Shown in pieces: positions 11,685 through 24,148 of a DNA stretch of 64,000 nucleotides (positions within the stretch are counted from its first letter, which is position 1; every line of letters begins with the position of its first letter). The stretch spans positions 806,001-870,000 of the forward strand of contig JAQQWL010000004.1 of the NCBI GenBank assembly GCA_038363925.1, read 5' to 3'. The stretch comes from Apiospora phragmitis. Lineage: Eukaryota > Ascomycota > Sordariomycetes > Amphisphaeriales > Apiosporaceae. The position numbers and the translations under genes are program-made. Below the pieces are notes generated by a model. That model was not told the origin of the DNA. It searched no databases and worked only from the letters and a program-made list of their open reading frames with translations.

Positions 11685-13506
11685 TACCTGCTCCCTTCCT
11701 CTCTTGGGAGGCCCGTCTATACATATATCCATATGATCTGGATGGTCTTGTTTGAATCGAGAGCAGTCTCTTCACGAATATGCCGACTGTGGTCTCTTTC
11801 ACCTTAGTCAATGCTAAAATGTACTCGATCAGCCGTTGCCATAATGTGATGATACGTCTGGATTGAAGACGTTGGAGCTACGTTTTATCTTGCAGGTTCT
11901 GCGATCTAGCCATAAAACTCTCGCTTCTTGCCGGTTCTATTGCGTTTTTGGTCTTCGCGTATCGGGCCAAGGTTCACTGCAATGCTGAGGTCGTAAAAGA
12001 CCCCGACTTCTATGTTGCACTACTGCAAGCGTCGAAATGTAGGTATCTAAGCACCTTCCGCATTATGGCACGGCTACTGATGGGAAACTACTTTTCGTCT
12101 ATGGGCTCCGACTGTGTTTCCCATCTTGTTTGCGACGATAGGGGGTGGGACGATACAGACACTCATCCAGCGGCGCCTCCAATGCGGCGTTCGCCCTTGA
12201 AAAGTTGGATCGATCTCCTGGCTTCTAGCACCACCGTGGACGATGCCGCGACTGCCCAGCTGGCCGTTCGGAGGTCCAGCGTCCTTGGGTGCTGCCCTCA
12301 TCGTCCTCTGGGCCTTCTCTCCGATCGGGGCCCAGGCGTCGCTGCGTCTCCTCTCGATTGGAAACATCACTGATATATACTGAGCGACATCGACTTGAAT
12401 CCTAGCGCATTGCGCTCCCATGTATGATATAAACGTGCCTTTCCGACATATTTTCCTCGGCGCAGAAAATTACTCTTCGGGTTGGCAAGTAGGACGCTGC
12501 GCTCACAGTTCCATTTGGCCGTTCCGTCAGATGATGGCATAGACCGAGTCCGCATTACCTTGTAGCTTTACCTTGTTAGTAGTCACTTCGCTTTCCATGC
12601 CATCTTAACTGTTTTCTGACTCGAGGTTCCGTTGTGCTGAGAATCGTGCTGCTCAAGATTTCCCGTTACTACGTTGGAAATGGAGAAAACGTGGGTGGAA
12701 TACTGCGAAGTTACCGGTATAGGAAGAGCTCAGATATGTAGGCCTCCGACTCCCAACTTCATCGTCGAATCCAGTCTCCCGAAGAGGCAACCAAACCACC
12801 AACGTGGCAGGCAAGCAAGAGCAGAGCTAGCCGCAGACTTCAACAGGACTTACAAACAGAAAACGAAGAGAGTCAAAAGGAATGCTGATGCAAATACATA
12901 TTGGGGAATAACGAGCCCCTGCTTGCTTTCGCCAGTCTGTTCAGTACCTCCTTCTCTCCCCGAAAAGGAGGCGCTCAAGCAGCAGACTGTCATGCCAACG
13001 CCCTCAACTCAGGCAGGTCATGATTTGGCTTCACTTCATATGTCACTGACCCGCTACAATACGTTTCTCTATCGTATACATATGGCAAGCCAGAGTTGTC
13101 CACGGCGGTTCTAGAACAAATGAATGGCGTTATGTTGGGAGGATATTGCACCAAACAGCTACAGGTTGGAGGTGTTACGTGGACTCAACAATATACAGGG
13201 CAGTTGACCGAGACCCAACTCTGGCAAGAAAAGGCCTTGATGGATCCTTCCTGTCGAATTGAGGAAGGTTGAGTATTCTTCGTAGCCCTCAACATGGTGC
13301 GACTTCGTTAATGTTACTCTATACCTACTTGCTGCATTAAGGGGCTAATCGTGACACTCAATGTCAGCGTACCTAGGAAGGTGTGTATTAAACCATTTCA
13401 ATTTCACCAAGCGATCAAAAAACATGCTGCAAAAGCTAAAAACAACTCAGTCTCGAAAGATAAATCATCAAGGATGGTATAGGAAAAAGTAAAAACGAAA
13501 TGTTCA
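11685..13506. other. Gene-poor interval, possible gene fragments
   Basis: About 1.8 kb without a supportable gene. Around 11900-12040 a plus-strand frame reads like one membrane helix (KLSLLAGSIAFLVFAYRAK) followed by a charged stretch, which could be a remnant of a membrane protein. No homologous neighbours or further exons are recognisable. Longer frames at 12074-12421 and 12674-13114 have no family features. Confidence 0.35.
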
Positions 13507-13608
13507 CGACATCCGCAGGATTTGAACCTACGCGACCGAAGTCATGAGATGGCTGAACCTCGCACTGAGGATTCAAGTCTCACCCATTAACCACTCTGGC
13601 AGGATGTT
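13507..13608 (-). tRNA. tRNA-Ser(UGA) with a 21-nt intron
   Basis: Read on the minus strand. The acceptor AACATCC pairs with GGATGTC apart from an A-C at the first pair. The D-loop has GTGGTTAA. The anticodon stem is TGAGA/TCTCA, and loop CTTGA-A carries anticodon TGA. An intron of about 21 nt follows position 37, the canonical place. The variable arm is GAC-TTCG-GTC, marking a class II tRNA, and the T-arm is GTAGG-TTCAAAT-CCTGC. Anticodon and long variable arm agree on serine. The A1-C72 mismatch is unusual and could be a sequence error or a sign of decay. Confidence 0.85.
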
Positions 13609-13913
13609 GGGAATTGGTTGATGAAGTAAAAGCGCTCTAATGCAACTTATATTCTATTACACTGAGAGTGTCTTATCAGACCCACCGGCGCCCCCAGAAA
13701 TTGGCTTATCGCTGATAGAACTTTTAGAGCCATACCCCACCGAAATATTTCCTTATCCCATCCCACCTGCCCAACCTCATCGCAGTGATTGCTTGAGTGA
13801 GCAGCTTTATCAGTCATTTTAACTCAGCCAGTTTGACAATTGCGCACCAGCAACTATTCCCAGAGCGAGCGAAGACAGACCAAACTGCCTACGAACCCGC
13901 AGGACTTTTCACG
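13609..13913. other. Intergenic region, tRNA-Ser to BUD20-type gene
   Basis: The shared upstream region of the divergent tRNA and the zinc-finger gene. No other feature seen. Confidence 0.5.
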
Positions 13914-14347
13914 ATGGGCATCAAAAACAAGCGCACGACGACGAAAACCCGTCGCCATCTGCGTGACCTCGACCAGATCAAGGCCGACTTATTATCGCCA
14001 AAGCACCTGGCGCAATACAAGGAGACAAAAGCGACCGACGACCTCCCGGATTTGGGAAAATGGTACTGCGTCGAATGCGCCAAGTGGTTTGAGAGTGAAA
14101 GGAATATGCTTTTCCACCAGAAAGGAAAGCCTCACAAGAGAAGGTAAGTTCGACTCGAGTAATCCATTACGAACCACCTCTGTTCGATATTACGAGTTCT
14201 GATCATGTCACTTCCTATAGAGTCAAGCAGATGAAAGAAGAGCCATATACCCAGAAAGAAGCCGAGGCGGCTGTCGGGCTTCGGGTCGACAACGAAGGCC
14301 CCGAGAAGCCGGCTGTTGCAGACGATGATGAGGCCATGATGACTTGA
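13914..14347 (+). CDS. BUD20/ZNF593-type C2H2 zinc-finger protein (60S ribosome export factor)
   Basis: A 118-residue protein in two exons, 13914-14143 and 14221-14347 (357 bases, frame intact). It starts with the basic, nuclear MGIKNKRTTTKTRRHLRDLD. The single C2H2 finger is WYCVECAKWFESERNMLFHQ followed by KGKPHKRR, the layout of yeast Bud20 and human ZNF593. Bud20 is a shuttling factor on late pre-60S ribosomal particles. The C-terminus is short and acidic. The ATG at 13914 fits the family start; an earlier in-frame ATG at 13797 would add a tail unlike the family and probably lies in the 5' leader. Confidence 0.9.
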
Positions 14348-14661
14348 GATGTCACATACAATATGCCAATGCCAATTTTCTGCAAACCATCGGCTCCATT
14401 GGCGCAGCAGTTCAGCTGGCTATGACCATGCATGACCTGCTATTATCCCACAGCATGACAGTGTCTGCAAGGCGTTCTGATACCCCCATCGCGATAATAC
14501 CGGGTATGGCTTCTTATCGGACTGTCCCCGTACCTATCTGCCATGTTTAGACGCGTTGAGGCTACCTATTATGCAGAACAATTAATGGCAGCCTAGACTG
14601 ACCCTTGCTACAATACATGTTGGTGCATTTGCGCACCCAGGCTTGCTTCACGGATCTACAC
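14348..14661. other. Intergenic region between convergent BUD20-type gene and DAM1
   Basis: Contains two 3' ends and no recognisable gene. Confidence 0.5.
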
Positions 14662-15483
14662 TCATCGAACCCCTCTTCCTCTCGGCAAAGCACTACCACG
14701 GCCCCGAGCAATGCCCGACCTGCCTCTTTGCGAGCCGGAAACGCCGCCGCGTGAGGGTTGAGGCATGCGAGACTGCCGAGACGGCCGCGGGGCTGGCGCT
14801 GAGAATTTCTTGGGCGTGGGTTTGGAGGTAGTTGACGGGTTTTCGACGAAGGAGAAGTCGGTGGTCCTGAATTGGCGTCAGTAGGAACCATACAGTCAAA
14901 TGCAAATACAACTTACATAAAGGTTGTCTCCCCATCCGGCGGCTCTCCACGCTCTGTACTTCGAGACCGGCCTAGATAAATCCGTCGTGTCAGTCGCCGA
15001 CTTTGTCAGTTGTGATGTTATTATCGTACCTGCAGGCGGTGCTTGTTCTGGTTCTTGCTGTGCTTGTTGCTTCGCTCTGCGAAATGATTCGGCGATAGGG
15101 CCCTTTAAACAATAAATGTTAGCCTCCTTATCCACTGCAGACACCACCTGCCATTGTAGTAACAAAGAATACCCCTTTCATACCTTGGGGAAGTCAACAC
15201 AGAAGGCGTTCATGTTGAGCCCGTACAGGAAGCTGGCGAAATCCTCGCTGAACCGGGCCAGGCTCTCGTGCATCAGCTGGAAGTGCATCATGTTGGCCTC
15301 GAGGTCGGCCACGGCGTCGGACAGCTCGGCGAAGGCGGGCTCGAAGACGTTGAGCGGGAACGGCTCGTGGCCGCCCTCGACGGACCGCTGCGCCGACTCG
15401 CGGAAGGAGGAGCGCGAGGACGGGCGCAGGGGCGTGGTCGGGCGCGAGCGGGAGGTGGAGCGCGGGCGCGTGGGGTTGTCCAT
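14662..15483 (-). CDS. dam1: DASH complex subunit DAM1
   Basis: A kinetochore protein of the microtubule-binding DASH/Dam1 ring. Four exons on the minus strand (15483-15184, 15102-15030, 14971-14917 and 14866-14662) total 633 bases and 210 residues, all with GT-AG borders and no frame break. The N-terminus is Ser/Arg/Pro-rich. The conserved Dam1 core reads AELSDAVADLEANMMHF, then LARFSEDFASFLYGLNMNAF and CVDFPKGPIAESFRRAK. The C-terminus is an RGR/RGG-rich tail (RGRSGIARGRGSALPRGRG), as in other filamentous fungi. The start ATG at 15481-15483 is the first in the frame upstream of the core. Confidence 0.93.
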
Positions 15484-16847
15484 TGTGGCCGTACCGTACC
15501 GTTCCTGGTATTGGACTGGACTGATTGGGCGTTGGTTAAACTGGAAGTGGGAGGGGGGCGCAGGCAGGCAGCAGCTTTTGCGGTTCGATCGTTCGATGGA
15601 TGGGGGCTGGGGATGGGATCGAGCGTCGAAAGGGTAGGTAAACAGTCGGTTTGGGTTCGCTTTCTCTGGCGGTGACACACGGTGGCGTGTGTGTGCGTGG
15701 AAGTGGAAGCTGTCAAGGTACCGACAGGATGAAGTCTAGGTGAAGACGACGGGGTTGTTTCAGGTGTTAACCTTACAATGACAATTTGTTGGAGTTTGGG
15801 ATGTGATAGAGTGCGAATAACCTCGTATCTCGGATAGATGTCATATCGTGTTTCGCAGATGCTATCGTACACATGCAGACAGACTACAGCAAAACCAATC
15901 AATACCCAAGGCCTAAGGCCTAGCGCTTAGCGGGGTCAAACAAAGTCAATTGCACATTGTTTTGCTGTCCCGCACTTTAGCTGGCCCGAGCCTGGACATG
16001 AAGCAAGCCTAAAAGTACCTTACCCAGATTGAAGATGCAACACCAGTACAAGGGTCTACTGGCACAGCAGGCATAACAAGCATAAATAAATAGAGCCATC
16101 AATGCAATGCAACGAAACACCACAAATGATGATAGGTGACGCTGTTGATAACAAGCATACCCAACCCAAACCCGCGGATCCCTAGGTAAGCGTGGTGTTC
16201 TGACCAATAGCGCAATTAGTAGAGGGGATGGGCACTGGATTGGGCCGCTTGGGTGCAGCTTCCCGGGGAACAGGCGGAGATTTGGGGGGATGAGATGCAA
16301 GAGATGATGACGAAGGACTAGTGGTGCGCGACTGGAGCCACCCTCCATCTCACCAAAAAGCCAGGATTTCCAATATGCCAACAAACGATAGTCAACATCT
16401 CACTGGGTAGCGCTGTCGCATCTTGCAGCGCCTGTTCTTCTCGTGATCGTGTTCCTCCTCCTTTTATTTCTCTCCTCCTTTTTGACTCGCTACACCCTTG
16501 TCGAAACACCTTTAAGCTTCTGTCAACGGGTGCCATCGCCAACCCGCTTTGGGCTCACAAATCTCGACCCACGAGCACACGACACCCTCCCATCTGAGGC
16601 AACGGGGAATTTCGATTTACTCCAACCAGCTCTCCAGTCCGCCGGGTCAGAGTTGACTACTTGTTCGAAGCGACTATCCCTACATACCACAGCCCCTGCT
16701 TGTGCTCTGCAGCAAAACACCGACCTCGCTTCCTTGTGAATACAAAGTGGAGGGGCTACGCAATCTGCCCAAGCTATACCTGAGCCTGCGCCTCGATTTG
16801 TACGGGCCACCCGGACTTGGCTACGTCCCAACATACCTTCGGGCCAT
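15484..16847. other. Divergent intergenic region DAM1 to CSR1-like gene
   Basis: About 1.36 kb. The DAM1 side is GC-rich and the middle AT-rich, and a CT-rich stretch near 16440-16500 precedes the CSR1-like gene. Open frames here have no family features. It holds both promoters and probably a long 5' leader of the CSR1-like gene. Confidence 0.45.
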
Positions 16848-18810
16848 ATGAAAGCCGCGCTGGGCATCACTCCTTCTGTCGTCCTGGCCAAATCATTGAA
16901 ACATACGAACTGCGTGTTTCCTGCGCATCGACTACAGTCTCGGCCACTCCAAGCAGTTAGGCCAACTTTCCCCGCTCTTGTTCGTATCCCAAACTCTAAC
17001 ACGGTCGCTACACCAGACTACCGTTTCGTCTTGGACGTCACTGCCGCGGTCGTCACGTCGTTTATATCAAACAAGTCCGCGCTTCTTTCGGGGGAACAGA
17101 GAAGCTACTCAACTTGAGACTTCGATTCAACCTACAGCGACCACTCAGCGCTATCATACTCTACACAGCAGCTCGAGCTCACTTCTTTACCTGGTTCCAT
17201 TCGTTGTTATTGGCATTGGAGGCATCGTTGCATACGGCACTAAAACGACCGAGGTCGCAGTACCTGAGACTTCAGAACTACTAGACCAACTCAAGGTTGA
17301 TCTAGATATAGATCCCGAGATGGAAGGTACCTTGGGGAATTTGACGCCTGAGGAGCAGGCCAAGTTGTGCGAACTGTGGAAGCTCATCTATCAGATTTGC
17401 GGCGTTTCGGAGGACGAGATCGCTGAGACTGAAGCCCCTGATAATGCTCTTCAGCCAAGAACGGACTCCGACGGCTCCGGTCAGCCGAAGAAGGAGAAGA
17501 GGCGCTTAGGGCTCTTCAAGAAAAAGGATAAGAAGGGCAAGGAGAACACCGACGAGAAGGCATCTGCCGTGGCTTCTTTCGATGGCATCAAGGACGACGA
17601 CGCCGACGACAAATATGGCCAGAACAAGGTCTTCCGCGAGACCTTGGCCAGCCGGTCACCCGAGAGCATTCGGCACACTATGTGGGGGATGATCAAGATG
17701 GACCATCCTGATCAGCTGTTATTACGCTTCCTGCGCGCCCGCAAGTGGGACGTGAACAAGGCACTGGTTATGTTGGTTAGCACCATGAAGTGGCGACAAG
17801 ACTACAAGGTGGACGACGACATTATGCTGAACGGCGAAGAGTACTTCGTCGAGCAAGAAAGACGGGCACAGAAGCCCAGAAGACCTTTGCGCACGATTTC
17901 CTGATGCAGATGCGCATGGGCAAGAGCTTTGAGCATGGTATTGATAAGGATGGGCGGCCCATCAACACGATTCGGGTGCGCTTACATAAAGGTGGAGACC
18001 AAAGCCAGGAGAGTCTTGAGAGGTACACCATCTACTTGATTGAGACGACACGTATAATGCTCAAGCATCCTATTGAAACGGGATGCATCATCTTCGACAT
18101 GACTGGTTTCTCCATGGCGAACATGGACTACACGCCCATCAAGTTTATGATCCAGACTTTCGAGGCCAACTATCCCGAATCTCTAGGTGTTGTCCTGGTG
18201 CACAAGGCGCCCTGGATCTTCCAGGTATGATGTAACGTTCGCTGAAAATCCAACGATGTACTAATTTGTCGCTCTTGTAGGTATTTGGAAGGTTATTCGA
18301 GGCTGGCTGGACCCCGTTGTTGCCGCCAAGGTGCATTTCACGAACAATGTTAAGGAGTTGTCCGGATTTGTACCTATGAACAGGATACCCAGCGAGCTAG
18401 AGGGTGAGGATCCTTGGACCTACCAATATGTCGAGCCCACGCCAGGCGAGAATGCTAAGATGAAGGACACGGCGACCCGGGACAAGTTGCAAGCTGAGCG
18501 CGAGGCCCTTTATGAGGAGTTTGAAGCCAAGACACTGGAATGGATCCACGAGACGGACGCCGAGAAGCGCAAGACCTTGGGAACGCAGCGCGATCAGACG
18601 TCGAAGAAGCTGTATTCGAGCTTTTGGCAGCTGGACCCCTACGTGCGCGCCCGCAGTCTGTACGACCGCGTCGGAGTTATCAAGGGCAATGGCGAGGTCG
18701 ACCACTACCCGGCGAAGAAGGCTTCCACAGATGCTCTCGATGAGAAGCGCGCCAACGGAGTTGCGGCGCCGGCAGTCGCTGCGCAGACTAATGCTGATGA
18801 TGTCGATTGA
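16848..18810 (+). CDS. CRAL-TRIO (Sec14-like) lipid-transfer protein, CSR1 type
   Basis: A probable phosphatidylinositol or phospholipid transfer protein related to yeast Csr1/Sfh2. The N-terminus is basic and serine-rich with one hydrophobic segment (LLYLVPFVVIGIGGIVAYG, about 17185-17240), suggesting mitochondrial or membrane anchoring. A charged linker follows, then the CRAL-TRIO N-domain (LLRFLRARKWDVNKAL) and the lipid-binding domain (FEHGIDKDGRP, FDMTGFSMANMDYTP, FEANYPESLG, APWIF). An intron is at 18225-18280. The frame breaks at 17858-17860 (AAA should be AAAA). It also breaks at the splice junction 18224 (one G short, so that FQ continues as GIWKVIRGWLDP). The start is uncertain: the main frame has no ATG before 16978, while the ATG at 16848 joins it only after a further one-base shift. 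With those changes the length is 635 residues. Confidence 0.82.
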
Positions 18811-21557
18811 TCTGCTTGTACTCCGAAGAAGGAGAAGAAGGATTAGGAAATCCTTGGAAGGCTCATTCTGCCTCTGTATCGGGATATAGGGGCTCGACTA
18901 TTTACATGTAGAACAATTGGGGGGGGGGGTTACATTCGAGTGGTTTGCATGACTTTGATACCAGAAACCTCTCCCACTCACCCATTGGCGGAGAAGATAA
19001 ATACACAACGTCGTTCGAACTTTGCATGAGCTCAGGTACATATCATGATGTCGATTTCATGGTCTCTGTAGAGATGCCAGCGTACCCCTTACCGTGGTAC
19101 AGCCAGGACGTGGTTTGGTTCAATTCGTCTGTTGGCGATTTTCCTTGACGAATGGAATTGGGACACAGTACTCCGTATCTGAGAATTCATCATATTGCCA
19201 TGGAACTAATCCAAATCCTACTGTGGTGTGGGGAGATGAAAGGCAGTCATGTCTCTCGTATGGTCCCGTTCTGCCGTCGGAGCCGCATACTATTCCTCCT
19301 CGATTGAAGCGCAACGCCGTTTCTTGGAGAGCACTCAGTTCACACATTCACACATTCGGCGCCATTGAGGACAGGTCCTAAGATGAGCCAGCTTTTACCA
19401 CAAATGCGAGACTGATTGTCCACAGTAAGCTCTACTACATCAAAGGGGGGAGGCCACATTTTGGGGTGATGGAAAGTACGCATATGTAACGGCCATCCAC
19501 AGCACCATGACACGTAGATCAGATTCAATAGGTAGGTAAATGTGTAGAACCCAATTGGCATCTTTCCGCTCAACTTTGGATCCTTGGTGGGTTGATTTTA
19601 CTTCATTATGCAGTAATGATGCTTGCTGTCATCGCTTAGACCAACCAGTTCTCATAATTCGACGTCTCCAATTCATTCATTGGTTAACCAGGCTCGAGTC
19701 GCACATTGCATCCCTCTTCGGATGGAGGAAGGGGCAACTACAGACATACATATACCTCATACGTACGGATGCTCGCCGGCTTTCACTCGTCTTTCGGCAT
19801 CGAGCAATCCGGGCAACCGGGCAAATGGTTGGAAACATAATAAGCCAAGAGATTTGGCTTCGGTGCTTCGCGGAAAACCGAGCGGATATATGAAGTCGGC
19901 CGAGGGGTGCGGCTCCTCATTCTGGGGCAGGACCCAATGAGCGGATGGCGACGGTATGGGGCTGGCTCCACTTCGAGATCTCCAGGTCTGCAAGATTTTT
20001 TTCACGTCTCAGGAATGCCATGGCAACGAGGGGAGGGGTATATGGGCAGCTGACAGAGAGTACATGGTCGTGAGGCTTGAAGTAGAACCCCTCCGATGAG
20101 GAATATAGAAAGGCAGTATATGGATAGATAATTGCGTTAACGTGGGAACGCATAGCTGTTGAGTATACCTTACGTATTATGTGGCGTGGCAGTATTGAGA
20201 TTTGAGATTGTCCAATAGCGTTACACTAAAACTAATCAAAGCTCTCGTTTCAGAGAGAGGTTCACTTTACCATGGGCCCCTGGTTTTGCATGTGACCGAG
20301 GTTCGTGGATTTATTAGTCAGGTATTCGTGCCGCATCCAGTTCGCCAGCTAGGTTACCACAAATTGCATCCCTATAGAAAATATTGCTAGGTTGTTCATT
20401 GGTGATAATTCGATGCAGGTATGAAGAACCTATCGTGGATAAAGCATGCATTGCAAGCTGCAGACGAAAGCACCACCTACTCTCGCAGTCAGACCGGTAA
20501 GTATGACTTGGTCTTTGAAGCAGCAGCTGCTACGTCGTGATAGAGTAATACGCTTAATCGAGAATGTGCTCCGGATGCCTCATACTTCAGATATGTATAC
20601 ATTTGCTCAGTGTTTAAACTCTCAGCGGTTACGACGAGCATAGTATAGATGATTTCCTAATATACCATACCAGACAGCGAAATTCAACGGCTGCAGACAA
20701 AGGACAAAAGGAAGCGTTGTTGCACAGCATCATCAAAACCCGAGTCAAGGCTTAGTCTAACCTTTCGTGGTTATTGATGCATTGCTGGTCAAAAGAGCCG
20801 CGTCCACATTCCGGTGTGGGTTTGTAGCCCGAAACAAGAGCTTGCTCCTGTGTGCAGAGCCGGAGTCAGACACCCGACTCAGAATAGCTGCCAGCTACAT
20901 ACATCGTCCCTGGTAGCAATGCCGATTCTTGAGCAGGACGAAATCATACATTGAAAACTGCAACACAGGATCTTGAGGACTTCTTGGGTAAGAACACAAT
21001 AGTTATGCAGTAGGTAAACACACACGCACACAGGGCCAGATAAGGAAACATTTTGGGCAGATTGATGTCGAGATAACGACAATATGACGCCAGCGTGCAC
21101 CTCTTGACAATAGCGAGGCCCTGATTCGTCCGCTGGACCGAGTCGCAGTCGCTGTTACCGAAGGTACCGCTGGGAGTCCAGCAGTTTTCTGGGGCCAAGC
21201 TGGCAGCAAAGCAAGGTCCAGCTCGGCCTCTAGCGCGGAATCTGGGGCACGGCAGGCCTGTAGACTGTGGCCTTCGCCTTTTTCATCAATCGCAGGCCAG
21301 CAACACAAATACCTCTCCACCTTTTCCTCTTCACCTTGTCTCGTTTTCCTCATACACATCGCTCCTGGGGGAGAAGTCAAGTTTTTTTCTTTCCTTTTCT
21401 TTTTTACTTGAACATTGGGAGACAAGTCTGTTACTGTCTCATCCTCTCCACTTCCCTAATTGCGTTCTAGGAGAGCTTCAATCGCTCCTCGACTGATATC
21501 AGCTCAACGCCACACCCCTCCTAGTATCCTAGGTACTCAGGACCAAGTTTCGTCACA
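18811..21557. other. 2.7-kb gene-free interval upstream of aconitase
   Basis: A poly-G run of 11 lies at 18919-18929. No frame shows family features on either strand. The last 300 bp are pyrimidine-rich (for example CACCTTTTCCTCTTCACC near 21317), as is common in the leaders and promoters of highly expressed fungal genes. The size suggests a large regulatory region or a small RNA gene I cannot recognise. Confidence 0.4.
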
Positions 21558-24148
21558 ATGTTGGCAACTCGACAGGTCCTGGGCAATGTTGCCCGCTCGC
21601 GGGCCATGGGCAACCTGGCCCTGCGACGCACAATGGCCACCGTCTCTGATTCTACTCTGGACAGAAAGGTAAGGAGAAAGAGAGCAGACGACAACATGAG
21701 TGTTGCTGTCGCCGTCCCCGCTACTGCTGCTGCTGTCGAAATGGAGTGCTGACTTATTTCCCGCAACTCGTCACAGGTCAAGCAAAACAACTGGGAGGAG
21801 GGCAACTTCATCAACTACAAGAAGATGTCCGAGAACCTCTCCGTGGTCCGTAGCCGCCTCAACCGCCCTCTGACCTACGCCGAGAAGATTCTGTACTCTC
21901 ATCTCGACAACCCCCATGAGCAGGACATCGAGCGCGGCGTCTCCTACCTGCGCCTGCGCCCTGACCGTGTCGCCTGCCAGGATGCCACCGCCCAGATGGC
22001 CATCCTCCAGTTCATGTCGGCCGGCATGCCCTCCGTGGCCAACCCCACCACCGTCCACTGCGACCACTTGATTGAGGCCCAGATTGGTGGCGAGAAGGAT
22101 TTGGAGCGCGCCGTCGGCATCAACAAGGAGGTCTACGACTTCCTGTCCTCCGCCTGCGCCAAGTACAACATTGGTTTCTGGAAGCCTGGTTCTGGTATCA
22201 TCCACCAGATCCTGCTCGAGAACTACGCTTTCCCCGGTGGTGAGTACTGAGTCTGATCTACATCATGGCTGCCATTGGAAGAAAAGTAGCTAACAAAACA
22301 CAGGTCTCCTTATTGGTACTGATTCACACACGCCTAACGCCGGTGGTCTGGGAATGTGCGCCATCGGTGTTGGCGGTGCTGATGCCGTCGATGTCATGGC
22401 CAACCTGCCCTGGGAACTGAAGGCCCCCAAGGTCATTGGTGTCAAGCTCACTGGCCAGATGTCCGGATGGACTTCTCCAAGGACATCATCCTGAAGGTTG
22501 CTGGCATCCTCACTGTCAAGGGTGGTACTGGTGCCATCGTTGAGTACCACGGTCCTGGTGTTGACACTCTGTCTGCCACTGGTATGGGTACCATTTGCAA
22601 CATGGGTGCCGAGATTGGCGCTACCACCTCTCTGTTCCCCTTCAACGACCGCATGTACGACTACCTTTCTGCTACTAAGCGCAAGGATATCGGTGATTTC
22701 TCCCGCTCCTACGCCAAGGAGCTCCGCGAGGACCAGGGCGCCGAGTACGACCAGCTGATCGAGATCAACCTGTCTGAGTTGGAGCCCCACATCAACGGTC
22801 CCTTCACCCCCGATCTGGCCACCCCCATCTCCAAGTTCGCTGAGGCTGCCAAGGCCAACAACTGGCCTGATGAGGTCAAGGCTGGCTTGATCGGCTCTTG
22901 CACCAACTCTTCGTACGAGGATATGTCCCGTGCCGCCTCCATTGCTAAGTCCGCCATGAAGCACGGCATCAAGTCCAAGTCCCCCTTCTTCGTCACTCCT
23001 GGTTCCGAGCAGATTCGTGCCACTATTGCCCGTGACGGTCAGCTCGAGACCTTCGAGGAGTTCGGTGGTACCGTTCTTGCCAACGCCTGCGGTCCTTGCA
23101 TTGGTCAGTGGGATCGTCGCGACGTCAAGAAGGGCGAGGCCAACTCGATTATCTCTTCTTACAACCGTAACTTCACCGGCCGCAACGACGGCAACCCCGC
23201 CACCCACTCTTTCGTCACCTCTCCCGATCTGGTCGTCGCCTTGTCCATTGCTGGCTCGCTCTCCTTCAACCCCTTAACTGACAAGCTCAAGGGCAAGGAT
23301 GGCCAGGAGTTCATGCTGGACGCTCCCACTGGGGCTGGCCTGCCCGACAGGGGCTACGACCCTGGCAACGACACCTACCAGGCCCCTCCCCAGGACCGCT
23401 CCTCGGTCCAGGTTGCCGTCGCTCCCACCTCTGACCGTCTCCAGGTCCTGTCTCCCTTCGAGGCTTGGGACGGCAAGGATGCTACCGACATGCCGATTCT
23501 CATCAAGGCCCAGGGCAAGACCACCACCGATCACATCTCGATGGCCGGCCCCTGGCTCAAGTACCGTGGCCACTTGGACAACATCTCCAACAACATGTTG
23601 ATTGGTGCCATCAACGAGGCCAACGGTGAGGCCAACAAGGTCAAGAACGCCACCACCGGTGAGTGGGATGCTGTTCCCGCCACCGCCCGTGACTACAAGT
23701 CCAAGGGCATCCAGTGGGTCGTTGTCGGTGACTGGAACTACGGTGAGGGATCTTCCCGAGAGCACGCCGCTCTGGAGCCCCGTCACCTGGGTGGCATTGC
23801 CATCATCACCCGATCCTTCGCTCGTATCCACGAGACCAACCTGAAGAAGCAGGGTATGCTTCCTCTGACCTTCGCTGATCCCGCCGACTACGACAAGATC
23901 AAGCCCGATGACAAGGTAAGCTATATTTATCAGGTTGTGACACTATTATTTCAGACAATTGCTAACTCATTTCCTAGGTCGACATCAAGTGCACTGAGCT
24001 CGCTGTTGGCAAGCCCATCACCATGGTTGTCCACCCCCAGGATGGCAAGTCCTTCGAGGTCAAGCTGAACCACACCTTCAACGCCCCCCAGATTGAGTGG
24101 TTCAAGAACGGCTCTGCCCTGAACACCATGGCCAAGTCGCGCGCGTAA
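21558..24148 (+). CDS. aco1: Aconitate hydratase, mitochondrial (aconitase)
   Basis: A TCA-cycle enzyme that isomerises citrate to isocitrate in the matrix, using a 4Fe-4S cluster. Exons are 21558-21668, 21777-22239, 22304-23915 and 23978-24148. The presequence is [19 protein letters not shown]. Signature elements are [12 protein letters not shown], the cluster cysteine region [11 protein letters not shown], and [12 protein letters not shown] with the other two cysteines. The C-terminal swivel domain has [19 protein letters not shown]. The frame breaks at 22477-22478, where CC should be CCC so that [15 protein letters not shown] reads through. With that base the exons total 2358 bases and 785 residues, close to yeast Aco1 at 778. 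Codons are strongly C-ending, as in highly expressed genes. A break in this essential gene argues for sequence error. Confidence 0.96.

Noticed and set aside
11948..12373. Open frame as a gene
   Set aside because: Only one hydrophobic stretch looks protein-like; the rest has no family pattern and overlaps an equally long antisense frame.
12674..13114. Open frame of 146 codons as a gene
   Set aside because: No conserved motif, irregular composition, and no neighbouring exons.
15268..15675. Plus-strand open frame of 135 codons opposite DAM1
   Set aside because: A shadow of DAM1 exon 1 and its leader; Arg/Gly-rich low complexity with no family pattern.
21558..24148. Programmed ribosomal frameshifting as the reason for broken frames
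   Set aside because: The breaks are in many unrelated genes, mostly at short C or G runs without slippery heptamers or downstream structure, and in both directions.
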